NCBI GenBank assembly: GCA_025060455.1
Contig: JANXBY010000066.1
Location: 1-64,000 of the forward strand
Direction: 5' to 3'
Length of the DNA stretch: 64,000 nucleotides
Origin: Armatimonadota bacterium
GTDB lineage: Bacteria; Sysuimicrobiota; Sysuimicrobiia; Sysuimicrobiales; Sysuimicrobiaceae
A program made the translations under genes and the position numbers. Within the stretch, counting starts at the first letter, position 1. Each line of letters begins with the position of its first letter. Below the pieces are notes generated by a model, which saw only the letters and a list, made by a program, of their open reading frames with translations, did not search any database and had not been told where the DNA came from. Shown here piece by piece: positions 7,906 to 18,247 of this stretch.

Positions 7906-8610
7906 ATGGCGAAGAAGAAGGAGTCTGGGGCGAAGCGCGCGGCGAAGAAGGCGCAGAAGGCTACGGCCAAGCCCGCGCGGAAGCGCGCAGCTGCGCAGCA
8001 GCCTGCGCGCAAGCAGAGGACTGCGGCGCAGCCGGCCAAGCAGCTAGCCAGCGAGCGGGTGACAGCGCAGACTTCCTTGAGCCGGCCCTCCGCCGGTACC
8101 CCTGCGGGCTCGGTCCTTCTCAAGCCCCCGCGGGTGGACTTACCCTCTCCCACCCCACCCCGGCCGGCGGCCAGGCCCAGCGCGGTGGCCGCGGCGGCCG
8201 CCGGGCAGGTCCAGCCGGTGACCCAGGCCGACTACCCCGAGTTCCGCCGGCTGCTGCTGGCGGAACGTGACCGGCTGCTGCAGGAGCTGGCGGCGTTGGG
8301 CGAGCGGCTGCAGCAGGTGGAGGAAATCGGGCTGGTGGAGGCCGCCAACGAGGACGACTACGGCGACGTGGCCAGCGAGGCGTTCGAGCGGGAGAAGGGG
8401 TTTGCCCTGGAGACGTCGGTGCAGGGGATGCTCCGCATGGTGGAGGATGCCCTACGGAAGCTAGACGCAGGGACCTACGGCACGTGCGAGCGCTGCGGGG
8501 GGGCCATCGACGTGGAGCGGCTGCGGGCGCTGCCGTTCGCGAGCCTATGCATCCGGTGCAAGGCCGAGCAGGAGCAGCAGAGCAACTCCGGCAACGGCTG
8601 GTCCAGCTGA
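7906..8610 (+). CDS. DksA/TraR zinc-finger protein with lysine-alanine-rich histone H1-like N-terminus
   Basis: The C-terminal half is a DksA/TraR-type protein: a coiled-coil region (EFRRLLLAERDRLLQELAALG), the acidic stretch NEDDYGDVASEAFEREKG, and a four-cysteine zinc finger, CERCGG...CIRCK. Such proteins bind RNA polymerase through its secondary channel or act as small stress regulators. The first 60-70 residues are made of AKKA/PARK repeats like the tail of histone H1-type DNA-binding proteins, which is unusual for the family and suggests added nucleic-acid binding. ATG start at 7906, with lspA following at once. Confidence 0.8.
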   Translation: MAKKKESGAKRAAKKAQKATAKPARKRAAAQQPARKQRTAAQPAKQLASERVTAQTSLSRPSAGTPAGSVLLKPPRVDLPSPTPPRPAARPSAVAAAAAGQVQPVTQADYPEFRRLLLAERDRLLQELAALGERLQQVEEIGLVEAANEDDYGDVASEAFEREKGFALETSVQGMLRMVEDALRKLDAGTYGTCERCGGAIDVERLRALPFASLCIRCKAEQEQQSNSGNGWSS

Positions 8611-8630
8611 CCTCTAGCAGCCGGGAGGGT

Positions 8631-9074
8631 GTGCGGCGGGACCTGGTGGTCGCTGCCGTCTTGGTCCTGCTGGCAGACCAGGCGACCAAAGCCTGGGTTC
8701 TCGCCCGTATGGAGTTTGGGGCGTCGTTGCCGCTTGTGCCTCCGCTCGTGCGGATCACCCTGTGGCGCAACACCGGCATCGCCTTCGGGCTGCTGAGCGG
8801 GGCCAACGAGCTGGTGGCGCTGGCGGCCGTGGCGGCCGCGGTGTGGCTGGTCCTGTACCACCGGGACCGCTGGCAGCTTCGGGTGGTCCGGGTGGGCACG
8901 GGGATGGTGTTGGGCGGGGCTGTGGGGAACCTAGTGGACCGGGTCCGCTTCGGGTACGTGGTGGACTTCCTGGAGCTGCCGTACTGGCCCATTTTCAACG
9001 TGGCAGACGCCTGCATCGTCACGGGAGGAGTGCTCCTAATCCTGAGCAGCCTGCGGTCCGGCCGGCGCCCCTGA
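8631..9074 (+). CDS. lspA: Lipoprotein signal peptidase (signal peptidase II)
   Basis: A membrane aspartic protease that cuts the signal peptide off diacylglyceryl-modified prolipoproteins. Family motifs are intact: DQATKAWV, NTGIAFGL, GGAVGNLVDRVRFGYVVDF and FNVADACI, the last two holding the catalytic aspartates. Four hydrophobic segments. I chose GTG 8631, giving the normal N-terminus (VRRDLVVAAVLVLLADQ), although its Shine-Dalgarno is very close; GTG 8646 is possible. It lies next to lgt, the preceding step of lipoprotein maturation. Confidence 0.93.
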   Translation: MRRDLVVAAVLVLLADQATKAWVLARMEFGASLPLVPPLVRITLWRNTGIAFGLLSGANELVALAAVAAAVWLVLYHRDRWQLRVVRVGTGMVLGGAVGNLVDRVRFGYVVDFLELPYWPIFNVADACIVTGGVLLILSSLRSGRRP

Positions 9075-9829
9075 GGGCCTGGCGGTCGCGCGGGGAGGGT
9101 GGCATTTGGATCCCACCGTGCTGCAGGTCGGAAGCGTGCGGGTCACCGGGCACGGTGTGGTGTTGCTGTTGGCCTTCGCGGTAGGGCTGTGGCACTTCGT
9201 GCGAGGTGGCCGGCGAGCTGAGCTTGCCCCCCAGGACGCCCTGGACCTGGGCCTGTACCTCCTGGTCGCGGGTCTTGTGGGCGCGCGGTTGGGGCACGTG
9301 TTGGCGCATGCGGGCGCGTACGCGCACGACCCGCAGCGGGTATTTTGGGTCTGGCAGGACGGCGGGCTGGCCTTTTACGGAGGCGTGGCCGGCTGTGCGG
9401 TGGCGTGCCGGTGGCTGCGTCCGCGGGACTGGGCCGCCGTGTTGGATCACGCGGCGCCGGCTGCGGCGGTAGCGTACGCGGTCGGGGCTGTGGGAACCCT
9501 GTGGACCGGGCTGTTCTTGGGGAAGCCCACGGACGTGCCGTGGGCCGTGGATGCAGCCGGCACCCTGCGCCACCCGGTGGGCGCCTACCTGGCGTTGGCG
9601 TCCGTGGCCGCGTACCGCCTGTTGGAGCCCGCGGCTTCCCGCGAGCACCCACCGGGCCAGGTGGCCCTCACTTACCTTCTTCTTCAGTCCACCGCCCGTG
9701 CCGCCTCGGACGTGTTCGTGGACCCGCAGACCACCTCCCCTGTGCTCGGGCCGTTCACTGCCGGTCAGCTCAGCGCCGCAGCGGTCGCGTTGGGCTCGGC
9801 CTTGGGCCTTTGGGCCTCGGCAAAGGGCC

Positions 9830-11343
<1,514 letters not shown>

Positions 11344-11357
11344 CGGGGGAGCGGGGA

Positions 11358-13031
11358 TCAGCGGTCTTCCGGCAGCTCGGGACGCACGCGCAGGGTGCGC
11401 TCCGCGCGGTAGGTGACGCGGCCCGGCGCAGCGCCCGCCAGCTTGCGCACCCACCGGCGCTCCGTGCAGTCCACGTCCACCGAGGTGGCGGTGCGCGCCG
11501 CGCTGTAGTACGCGGCCACCGCCGCCACCCGCTCCAGGGTCTGCTCGGACGGGGCCCGGCCTGCGGTCTTCAGCACCACGTGGGCTCCGGGGATCCCCCG
11601 GGCGTGGAACCACAGGTCTTGAGGGCCGGCCATCTCGAAGGTCACCCGCTCGTTTTCCCGGTTGGACCGACCCACGAGCACCGTAAAGCCGTCCACGGTG
11701 AAAGTGCGGGGGCCTGCTCGGGCCGGGGGTGCCCTGCGGGGCCGGCTACCCGCGAGCTCCGCCTCCACCTCGTCCAGCTCCTCGTGGGTCCGGGCGCACT
11801 CCGCCTGCACCTGCAGGTCCTCCAGGGCTTGTAGCTCCTGCTGCAGGGAGCGCAGCCGTTGGGGCAGGGTCTGGGAGGCGGCCTGCAGCTTGCGCGCCCG
11901 TCGGAACAACTCCTGCGCCTTCTCCACCGGTCCGCGCGCCGGGTCCAGGGGGATCTCCACCGTCTCGCCTTGGTAGCCCGCAAGCCGCGCGGAGGGCACG
12001 CCGCGCGGCACCTGGTGCGCGTAGGCCAATAGTAGCGTACCCCACTCCCGCAGGCGATCCGCCTGGCCGGCTTCTGCGAGCTCCGCCTGCACCTGCTCGA
12101 CCGCCGTACTCTTGCGCTGCAGCATCGCCCGGATGCGTCCCAGCAGCGCCTGGCGCCGGGCTTCCAGGCGTGCGGCCTCAGACCGCGGGCCGGCTACCCG
12201 CTCCACCGCCTCGCTCATGGAAGCCGGCGCTGCGGGCAGGTGCTGGAGGCAGGCGTAGGGGAACGGGGCGAACGCCACCGGTGCCTGCTCCGGCCCGTAT
12301 ACGCGAGGGTCGAACCGCCCGGCGACCACCCGCTCCTGGAGCTCGTCCAGCAGCCGCGCGAGGGCTTCCGCGCGTTCCGGCTCGCACCGGCTAGCCTCCG
12401 GGTCTCCGGTGCGCCCGGCGAGCTCGTACGCTAGCAGCGGGCCCACACCGGCCACGCAGCCCAAGAGGCCCTTCCACACGGGCTGCGCCGCCCGCTGCAG
12501 GCAGTTCAGAAGGTCGCCCGCGCCGGCCTCTCCCGGCTTGGGCCTGGGGTCGGCGGGTGGCGGCTGGTATGGGCTCCCTGGCGCGAGGGGGCGTAGGCGC
12601 GACCGGGCTGCCGCCGCGGGCCGCGCCAGACCCACCACCCGTCCGTCGTGCACCAGGAGCAGGTTGGCGTGCTTGGGGATGGGCTCCGCCACGAGCCGGT
12701 AAGCACCGTCGGCGGCCTGCAGGTGGAGCTCCAGCACCCGCTCGAAGGGCGGCTGGTGCACGTCCACCAACCGTGCGCCCACTAGCCGCGCGCGCAACAG
12801 GTCCACCACAGGGCTGGGGGACGGGTGAGGGGGACGGTGGCGGACGAAGTGGACCCGGGCCCATGTGGGGTCCGCGCTGAGCAAAAGCACCCCTCGGTCG
12901 GTGTGCAGGACCACCTCGTGGGCTTCCCCCGGATCCACCCTCAGCACGCGGAGAGGAAGCCGCCGACAGATCTCCTGGGCGACGGCGGCCAGGACCACGC
13001 TGTCAAAGGTGGGCGGAGGGGCGGGTGGCAT
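11358..13031 (-). CDS. rqcH: RqcH / NFACT-family ribosome quality-control protein
   Basis: Bacterial homologue of Rqc2. It binds stalled 50S-peptidyl-tRNA complexes and drives alanine tailing. The 557 residues show the NFACT-N domain (ADPTWARVHFVRHRPPHP, IPKHANLLLV), a long central coiled coil, and the C-terminal NFACT-R (DUF814) domain: FTVLVGRSNRENERVTF and DLWFHARGIPGAHVVL. Formerly called fibronectin-binding protein FbpA. ATG at 13031; divergent from yicC, convergent with pyrR with only 14 bases between the stops. Confidence 0.95.
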   Translation of the reverse strand: MPPAPPPTFDSVVLAAVAQEICRRLPLRVLRVDPGEAHEVVLHTDRGVLLLSADPTWARVHFVRHRPPHPSPSPVVDLLRARLVGARLVDVHQPPFERVLELHLQAADGAYRLVAEPIPKHANLLLVHDGRVVGLARPAAAARSRLRPLAPGSPYQPPPADPRPKPGEAGAGDLLNCLQRAAQPVWKGLLGCVAGVGPLLAYELAGRTGDPEASRCEPERAEALARLLDELQERVVAGRFDPRVYGPEQAPVAFAPFPYACLQHLPAAPASMSEAVERVAGPRSEAARLEARRQALLGRIRAMLQRKSTAVEQVQAELAEAGQADRLREWGTLLLAYAHQVPRGVPSARLAGYQGETVEIPLDPARGPVEKAQELFRRARKLQAASQTLPQRLRSLQQELQALEDLQVQAECARTHEELDEVEAELAGSRPRRAPPARAGPRTFTVDGFTVLVGRSNRENERVTFEMAGPQDLWFHARGIPGAHVVLKTAGRAPSEQTLERVAAVAAYYSAARTATSVDVDCTERRWVRKLAGAAPGRVTYRAERTLRVRPELPEDR

Positions 13032-13076
13032 CCGGGGCTTATCATACTAGTGCCGGTGCCGGCGCAGGGAGGAATC

Positions 13077-13955
13077 GTGGTCCGCAGCATGACGGGGTAC
13101 GGGGCCGCGGACGGGCAGCGGTGGCAGGTGGAGGTGAGATCCACGAACCACCGCTTCCTGGAGGTGGTGGTGCGGTTGCCGCGGGAGCTCGGCGCGCTGG
13201 AGGAACGCGTGCGGGCCGCGGTGGCGCAGCGGGTCCGGCGCGGCCGCGTGGAGGTGCTGGTGCGGGACGAAGGCGGGTCCCGGTGCCGCGAGGCGGTGGT
13301 GGACACCGAGCTGGCCCGGCGCTACGCACAGGCCCTGGACCGGCTGCGGCAGGAGCTGGGGCTGGAAGAACCGGTGAGCCTGCAGTCCCTGCTGTCCCTG
13401 CCGGAGGTGGTGCGGCTGGAGGAGGTGCGCGCGGACGCGGAGGCGGTGTGGGGGGACCTGAGGCCTGTGCTGGACCAGGCGCTGGAGGGCTTGGTGACGA
13501 TGCGGACCGCCGAGGGGCAGCGCCTGGCTGAGGACCTGCGGAGGCGGTTGGTGCGGCTGGAGGCGTGGGTGGACCAGGTGGCCCGACGGGCGGAGGAACT
13601 ACCGGCAGCGTACGGGGAGCGCCTGCGGCAGCGGGTGGCCGAGCTGCTGCGGGGGCTCCACCCGGACTATGCGCCCGACGAGGGTCGGCTGGCCATGGAG
13701 GTGGCCGCGTACGCGGACCGCTGCGACGTGCGGGAGGAGCTGGTGAGGCTGCGCAGCCACCTGCAGGAGGCCCGTACGCTGCTGGACGCAGACCAGGGAG
13801 CGGTAGGGCGGAAGCTGGAGTTCCTCCTGCAGGAGATGCAGCGGGAGGTGAACACCCTGGGGTCCAAGGCCGCGGACCTGGAGGTGAGCCGGGCGGTGGT
13901 GGAGATGAAGTCGGAGCTGGAGGCGATTCGGGAGCAGGTGCAGAACCTGGAGTGA
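13077..13955 (+). CDS. yicC: YicC-family endoribonuclease
   Basis: GTG 13077 after GCAGGGAGG gives [12 protein letters not shown], the standard YicC start, and 292 residues, the usual size. The C-terminal DUF1732 segment ([19 protein letters not shown]) is well kept. YicC proteins are RNases linked to stress and sporulation phenotypes. It begins the yicC-remA-(kinase)-coaC-priA-def-fmt operon found across Gram-positive bacteria. The longer ORF from 12825 runs back over rqcH and is rejected. Confidence 0.95.
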   Translation: MVRSMTGYGAADGQRWQVEVRSTNHRFLEVVVRLPRELGALEERVRAAVAQRVRRGRVEVLVRDEGGSRCREAVVDTELARRYAQALDRLRQELGLEEPVSLQSLLSLPEVVRLEEVRADAEAVWGDLRPVLDQALEGLVTMRTAEGQRLAEDLRRRLVRLEAWVDQVARRAEELPAAYGERLRQRVAELLRGLHPDYAPDEGRLAMEVAAYADRCDVREELVRLRSHLQEARTLLDADQGAVGRKLEFLLQEMQREVNTLGSKAADLEVSRAVVEMKSELEAIREQVQNLE

Positions 13956-13959
13956 GGCC

Positions 13960-14229
13960 GTGGAGCTCAAGCTCATCCACATCGGGTTCGGCAACGTGGT
14001 GGCCGCGCACCGGATCGTGGCCATCGTGAGCCCCGACAGCGCGCCGATCAAGCGGATCATCCAGGAGGCGCGGGAGAACGGGTCGCTCATCGATGCCACG
14101 TACGGCCGGCGCACGCGGGCGGTGGTGATCACCGACAGCGGCCACGTGGTCCTCTCCGCGGTGCAACCCGAGACCGTGGCGCACCGCTTCCTGTCCCGGG
14201 AGCCGGCGGAGGAGGCGGAGGAGGCGTAG
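13960..14229 (+). CDS. remA: RemA-like regulator (DUF370)
   Basis: 89 residues starting [22 protein letters not shown], typical of the RemA/DUF370 family. RemA forms rings that bind DNA and activates matrix and osmoprotection genes in Bacillus. [34 protein letters not shown] is the conserved core. The acidic AEEAEEA tail is extra. GTG start four bases after the yicC stop, so translation is probably coupled. Confidence 0.93.
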   Translation: MELKLIHIGFGNVVAAHRIVAIVSPDSAPIKRIIQEARENGSLIDATYGRRTRAVVITDSGHVVLSAVQPETVAHRFLSREPAEEAEEA

Positions 14230-14246
14230 CGGTCCCGGAGGCGCGG

Positions 14247-14777
14247 GTGATCGTCACCGTCAGCGGGCTGATCGCCAGCGGCAAGACCACGCAGGCCAGG
14301 GCCCTGGCCGCGCGGCTGGGGCTGCGGTACCTGTCCGCGGGCGAGGTCATGCGCCGGTGGGCTCAGGAGCGGGGCGTGAACCTCCTGCGGTTTTCGGAGA
14401 TGGCCGAGCAGGACCACACCATCGACCGAGAGCTGGACCGGCTGCAGGTGGAGATGGCGCGGGAGGGCCACGCGGTGGTGGACTCCCGGCTGAGCGGCTG
14501 GTTCGTGCCCGCCACCATGAAGGTGTGGCTGCGGGCGCCGTTGGAGGTGCGGGCGCAGCGGGTGGCCGAGCGGGAGGGCGTGGAGTTCCACGTGGCCCTG
14601 GAGGCGCTGCAGCGGCGGGAGGCCAGCGAACGGCGCCGTTACAGGGCCATCTACGGAATCGACCTGGACGACCTGTCGCCCTACCACGTGGTGGTGGACA
14701 CGCACCGGTGGGAGCGGGACGACGTCACGCAGGCCCTGGTGGACCTGGCGCGGGCGCTGATGGAGCGGGAGAGGTGA
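14247..14777 (+). CDS. cmk: Cytidylate kinase, archaeal-like short form
   Basis: A P-loop NMP kinase of 176 residues: VTVSGLIASGKTTQARALA, then LRYLSAGEVMRRWAQERG and AEQDHTIDRELDRLQ. These two segments follow the pattern of archaeal-type CMP kinases, not the 220-residue bacterial Cmk or guanylate kinase. It phosphorylates (d)CMP by inference. It sits exactly where gmk normally lies (yicC-remA-gmk-rpoZ-coaBC-priA). Neither gmk nor rpoZ is present here. ATG? No: the start codon is ATC-preceded ATG-equivalent in the track (14247) with GCGCGGG upstream; ends overlapping coaC. Confidence 0.8.
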   Translation: MIVTVSGLIASGKTTQARALAARLGLRYLSAGEVMRRWAQERGVNLLRFSEMAEQDHTIDRELDRLQVEMAREGHAVVDSRLSGWFVPATMKVWLRAPLEVRAQRVAEREGVEFHVALEALQRREASERRRYRAIYGIDLDDLSPYHVVVDTHRWERDDVTQALVDLARALMERER

Positions 14778-15328
14778 CGGGCCGCACGGTGGTGGTGGGG
14801 GTGTGTGGCGGTGTGGCCGCGTTCAAGGCCGCGGCCCTCGTGAGCGCCCTGCGCCGCGAGGGGGCGGCGGTGTGGGTGGCGGTGACGCGGTCGGGCAGGC
14901 GGTTCGTGGGCGAGGCCACCTTCCGGGCCCTTTCGCACAACCCCGTGCTGGTGGACCTGTGGGACCCGCACGGACCGGACCCGGAGCCTCACGTCGCCCT
15001 GGGCGAGCGCGCGGACCTGGTGGTAGTGGCGCCGGCGACCGCCCACACCCTCGCAAAGCTGGCCGCAGGTCTGGCAGACGACCCCGTGTGCGCGGTGGTC
15101 CTGAGTACCCGGGCGCCGGTCCTACTGGCGCCGGCCATGGCGGAGAGCATGTGGCTGCACCCCGCCACGCGCCGCAACGTGCAGGCCCTGCGAGAGATGG
15201 GCTACCGGTTCGTAGGGCCCACGTACGGCCGCCTGGCCTCGGGTCAGGAGGGGTGGGGCAGGATGGCAGAGCCGGAAGAGATCCTGAAGGCCGCGAGGGA
15301 GCTGCTGCAGCCGCTCCCGCACGGCTGA
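14774..15328 (+). CDS. coaC: CoaC-like flavoprotein (phosphopantothenoylcysteine decarboxylase domain only)
   Basis: 184 residues of the HFCD flavoprotein fold: VVVGVCGGVAAFKAAALVSAL, then DLVVVAPATAHTLAKLAAGLADD and the substrate loop PAMAESMWLHPATRRNV. In CoA synthesis this domain decarboxylates phosphopantothenoylcysteine. Usually it is fused to CoaB, which is absent here. The Asn of the PAMN motif is Ala. GTG 14774 overlaps the kinase stop. It could be another HFCD decarboxylase, but the operon position argues for CoaC. Confidence 0.78.
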   Translation: MTGRTVVVGVCGGVAAFKAAALVSALRREGAAVWVAVTRSGRRFVGEATFRALSHNPVLVDLWDPHGPDPEPHVALGERADLVVVAPATAHTLAKLAAGLADDPVCAVVLSTRAPVLLAPAMAESMWLHPATRRNVQALREMGYRFVGPTYGRLASGQEGWGRMAEPEEILKAARELLQPLPHG

Positions 15329-15358
15329 GCGGCCTCGCGGTCCGACGGTAAGCGCCCC

Positions 15359-17737
15359 GTGTACGCGCTGGTCCTGCCGGATGTGCCCGGGCCGTTTCGG
15401 GCACCGCTGCACTACTCCGTCCCCGCGGAGCTGGAGCCCGTGGCCGTGGGCTTCCGGGTGCTGGTGCCCCTCGGAGGCCGCAAGGTCCCCGGGTTCGTGG
15501 TGGGTTTTGACCCGCAAGCTCCCGTAGATCACGTGCTGCCGGTTGACAGGGTTCTGTCCCGAACCCCGCTGTTTGACGGGGAGACGTGGGAGCTGGCGCG
15601 GTGGGTGGCAGAACGCTACCTGTGCCAGCTGCGGGAAGCGCTCAGGGCCGCCTTTCCGTCGGACGCCGTGTCCCGGGCGGTGCGCGTACTGCGGCTGGTG
15701 CGGGACCCCCGGGAGCAGGCCGCACAGGACCCCGCGGTGGTGGCGGTGGTGGAGCGGCTACGCGCAGGCCCCGTGCCGGAGCGGGAGCTGGTGAGCAGTG
15801 CAGAGGCCAGGCGGGCCGTGGAGCGGCTGAAGCGCGCGGGCTGTGTGGAGGCCGACGTAGAGGTCCTCCCTCCTGCGGTACGGCCGGCCCGCGGGGCGGT
15901 GGTGAGCCTGGCGGTGCCGCCGGAGCGGGCGTGGGAGCTGGTGCGGCGGTGGAGGCGGCGGGCTCCCAAAAAGGCCGCGGCGGTGGAGCGGCTGTTGCAG
16001 GCCGGGGAAGTGGCCAGATCAGACCTTTCGCGGGCGGTGGGGCAGGCGGCGGTGAAGGGGCTGGTGCAGGAGGGGGTGCTGGCAGAACGGGTGGTGGAGG
16101 TGGTGCGCGACCCCCTGCGGCATGCCCTCCGAGAGGCAGGCCCTGCCCCGCAGCCCACCGCGGAGCAGCAGGAGGCCTCCCGGGCCGTGCTGCAGGCCCT
16201 CGCAAACCGCGAGCACCGGGTGTTCCTGCTCCACGGGGTCACGGGCAGCGGCAAGACGGAGGTGTACCTGCGGTGCGCGGCGGAGGCGGTGGCCCGGGGA
16301 GGCCAGGTACTGGTGCTGGTCCCCGAGGTGGTACTGGCGCCGCAGACGGTGGCACGGTTCTTGGGCCGCTTCGGCGACCGCGTGGCGGTGCTCCACAGCC
16401 ACCTCGGCGCGGGCGAGCGGTTCGACACCTGGCGGCGGCTGCGGGCGGGCCAGTTCGACGTGGTGGTGGGGACGCGGTCGGCAGCGTTCGCGCCCCTCCA
16501 GCGCCTGAGCCTGGTGGTGGTGGACGAGGAGCACGAGCCGGCGTACAAGCAGCCGCACGCGCCCCGCTACCACGCCCGGGAGGTGGCGGTGGAGCGGGCC
16601 CGCAGGGCAGGTGCACCGGTGATCCTTGGGAGCGCCACCCCGGCGGTGGAGTCCCTGTGGAAGGCGTGGTGCGGCCCGTGGGAGTACCTGCAACTTCCCC
16701 GCCGGGTGCTGGACCGGCCGCTGCCGGAGGTGCAGGTGGTGGACATGCGCGCCGAGCACCGGCGGGCGGTGTTCGCGCGGCCCCTGGTGGAGGCACTGCG
16801 CGCGCACCTCAGCCGCGGCGACCAGGTGCTGCTCTTCGTGAACCGCCGGGGCTACGCCGCGTGCCTGGTGTGCCGCGAGTGCGGGTTCGTGCCTCGCTGC
16901 CGCCGGTGCGCGGTGTCCCTCACCTTCCACCTGACCAGCCGGACCGTACGGTGCCACTACTGCGGCCAGGTGCTCCAGGCTCCCAGCACCTGTCATTCCT
17001 GCGGCGGGGTGGACCTGCGGCCGTACGGCCCCGGAACCCAGCGGGTGGAGGAGGCGGTGCGGGCGCTGTTCCCCGGGGTTACGGTGGCGCGCGCGGACCG
17101 GGACACGCTGTCCCGCCGCGGAGCGCACGACAGGCTGGTGGAAGCACTTCGGACGGGCGAGGTCCGGGTGGTGGTGGGGACCCAGGTGGTGGCCAAGGGG
17201 CTGGACCTCCCACAGGTCGGGCTGGTTGGGGTGGTGGCCGCGGACGTGGCGCTCTCGTTGCCGGACTTCCGGGCCGGGGAGCGGACGCTGCAGCAGCTGG
17301 TGCAGGTGGCGGGTCGTGCGGGGCGCGGGGATCGCCCAGGGCGCGTGGTGGTGCAGACGTACCAGCCGGACCACCCGGCGGTACGCGCGGCGGCGAGGCA
17401 CGACGTCCTGGGTTTTTACGAGCGGGAGTGGGAGGACCGCCGCGCGCTGGGCTACCCTCCCTTCGCAAGCCTGGTGCACGTGGTCCTGGCCTCCCGCAGC
17501 GAGCCCGCGGCCGCGGAGGCCAGCCGTGTTCTGGCGGACCGCCTCAAGGGCGCGGAGGTGCTGGGGCCGTCGCCCGCGCCCCTGAGCCCACTGCGGGGCT
17601 GGTTCCGGTGGCGGCTGGTGGTGCGCGCAGGCGACGAACGGGCTGCCCTAGAGGCGGTGGGGGACGCCTTGGACGGCTGGCGCCGGCCCCCGCAGGTGCG
17701 GGTGGTAGTGGACGTGGATCCCATGGAGATGATGTAG
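15359..17737 (+). CDS. priA: Primosomal protein N' (replication restart helicase PriA)
   Basis: A 792-residue superfamily 2 helicase that recognises stalled forks and reloads the replicative helicase. It has the N-terminal 3'-end-binding domain (YALVLPDVPGPFRAPLHYSVP), Walker A GVTGSGKTEVYLR, DEEHEPAYKQ as motif II, and the zinc-binding insert with CLVCRECG, CRRCA, CHYCG and CHSCGG. GTG 15359. Intact and of normal length. Confidence 0.97.
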   Translation: MYALVLPDVPGPFRAPLHYSVPAELEPVAVGFRVLVPLGGRKVPGFVVGFDPQAPVDHVLPVDRVLSRTPLFDGETWELARWVAERYLCQLREALRAAFPSDAVSRAVRVLRLVRDPREQAAQDPAVVAVVERLRAGPVPERELVSSAEARRAVERLKRAGCVEADVEVLPPAVRPARGAVVSLAVPPERAWELVRRWRRRAPKKAAAVERLLQAGEVARSDLSRAVGQAAVKGLVQEGVLAERVVEVVRDPLRHALREAGPAPQPTAEQQEASRAVLQALANREHRVFLLHGVTGSGKTEVYLRCAAEAVARGGQVLVLVPEVVLAPQTVARFLGRFGDRVAVLHSHLGAGERFDTWRRLRAGQFDVVVGTRSAAFAPLQRLSLVVVDEEHEPAYKQPHAPRYHAREVAVERARRAGAPVILGSATPAVESLWKAWCGPWEYLQLPRRVLDRPLPEVQVVDMRAEHRRAVFARPLVEALRAHLSRGDQVLLFVNRRGYAACLVCRECGFVPRCRRCAVSLTFHLTSRTVRCHYCGQVLQAPSTCHSCGGVDLRPYGPGTQRVEEAVRALFPGVTVARADRDTLSRRGAHDRLVEALRTGEVRVVVGTQVVAKGLDLPQVGLVGVVAADVALSLPDFRAGERTLQQLVQVAGRAGRGDRPGRVVVQTYQPDHPAVRAAARHDVLGFYEREWEDRRALGYPPFASLVHVVLASRSEPAAAEASRVLADRLKGAEVLGPSPAPLSPLRGWFRWRLVVRAGDERAALEAVGDALDGWRRPPQVRVVVDVDPMEMM

Positions 17738-17751
17738 ACTCGCCTCAGGAA

Positions 17752-18240
17752 ATGCGGATCCTCACCCTGGACGGACCCGGAGGCGCCATCCTGCGCAAGC
17801 GGGCGCGGCCCGTGGGCCGCGTCACAGAGGAGGTGGTGCGCCTCATGGACCAGATGGTGGAGGTGATGCGGCAGGCTCCGGGCGTGGGCCTGGCCGCACC
17901 GCAGGTGGGGCGCAGCCTGCGGGTGATCGTGGTGGAGTACGACGGCCAGCTGTACCAGCTGGCGGACCCGGAGATCACCCACCGGGAGGGCTCCGAGCTG
18001 GGTCAAGAGGGCTGTCTTTCCCTGCCGGGGATCCTGTGCGACATCTGGCGCAGCACCCGGGTGGTGGTGCGGGGGAAGAACCGCAGGGGGCGCACGGTCA
18101 CGGTGCAGGCGGAGGGGTGGATGGCGCGCATCTTCCAGCACGAGGTCGACCACCTGGACGGCATCCTGATCACCGACCGGGTGGAAAGCCCGGCCCACAT
18201 CCACTACACCGACCGCGAGAGGGTGGGCGAGGCAGTCTAG
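17752..18240 (+). CDS. def: Peptide deformylase
   Basis: Removes the formyl group from new proteins. All three motifs are there: GVGLAAPQVG, EGCLSLPG (metal Cys) and QHEVDHLDG (two metal His and catalytic Glu). ATG 17752 after CTCAGGAA gives 162 residues. Follows priA by 14 bases and precedes fmt, which adds the formyl group to initiator tRNA. Confidence 0.96.
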   Translation: MRILTLDGPGGAILRKRARPVGRVTEEVVRLMDQMVEVMRQAPGVGLAAPQVGRSLRVIVVEYDGQLYQLADPEITHREGSELGQEGCLSLPGILCDIWRSTRVVVRGKNRRGRTVTVQAEGWMARIFQHEVDHLDGILITDRVESPAHIHYTDRERVGEAV

Positions 18241-18247
18241 GGGCCGC

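Noticed and set aside
13042-14184. 380-residue minus-strand ORF opposite yicC and remA
   Set aside because: Pro/Ala-rich shadow; yicC and remA are clear on the plus strand.
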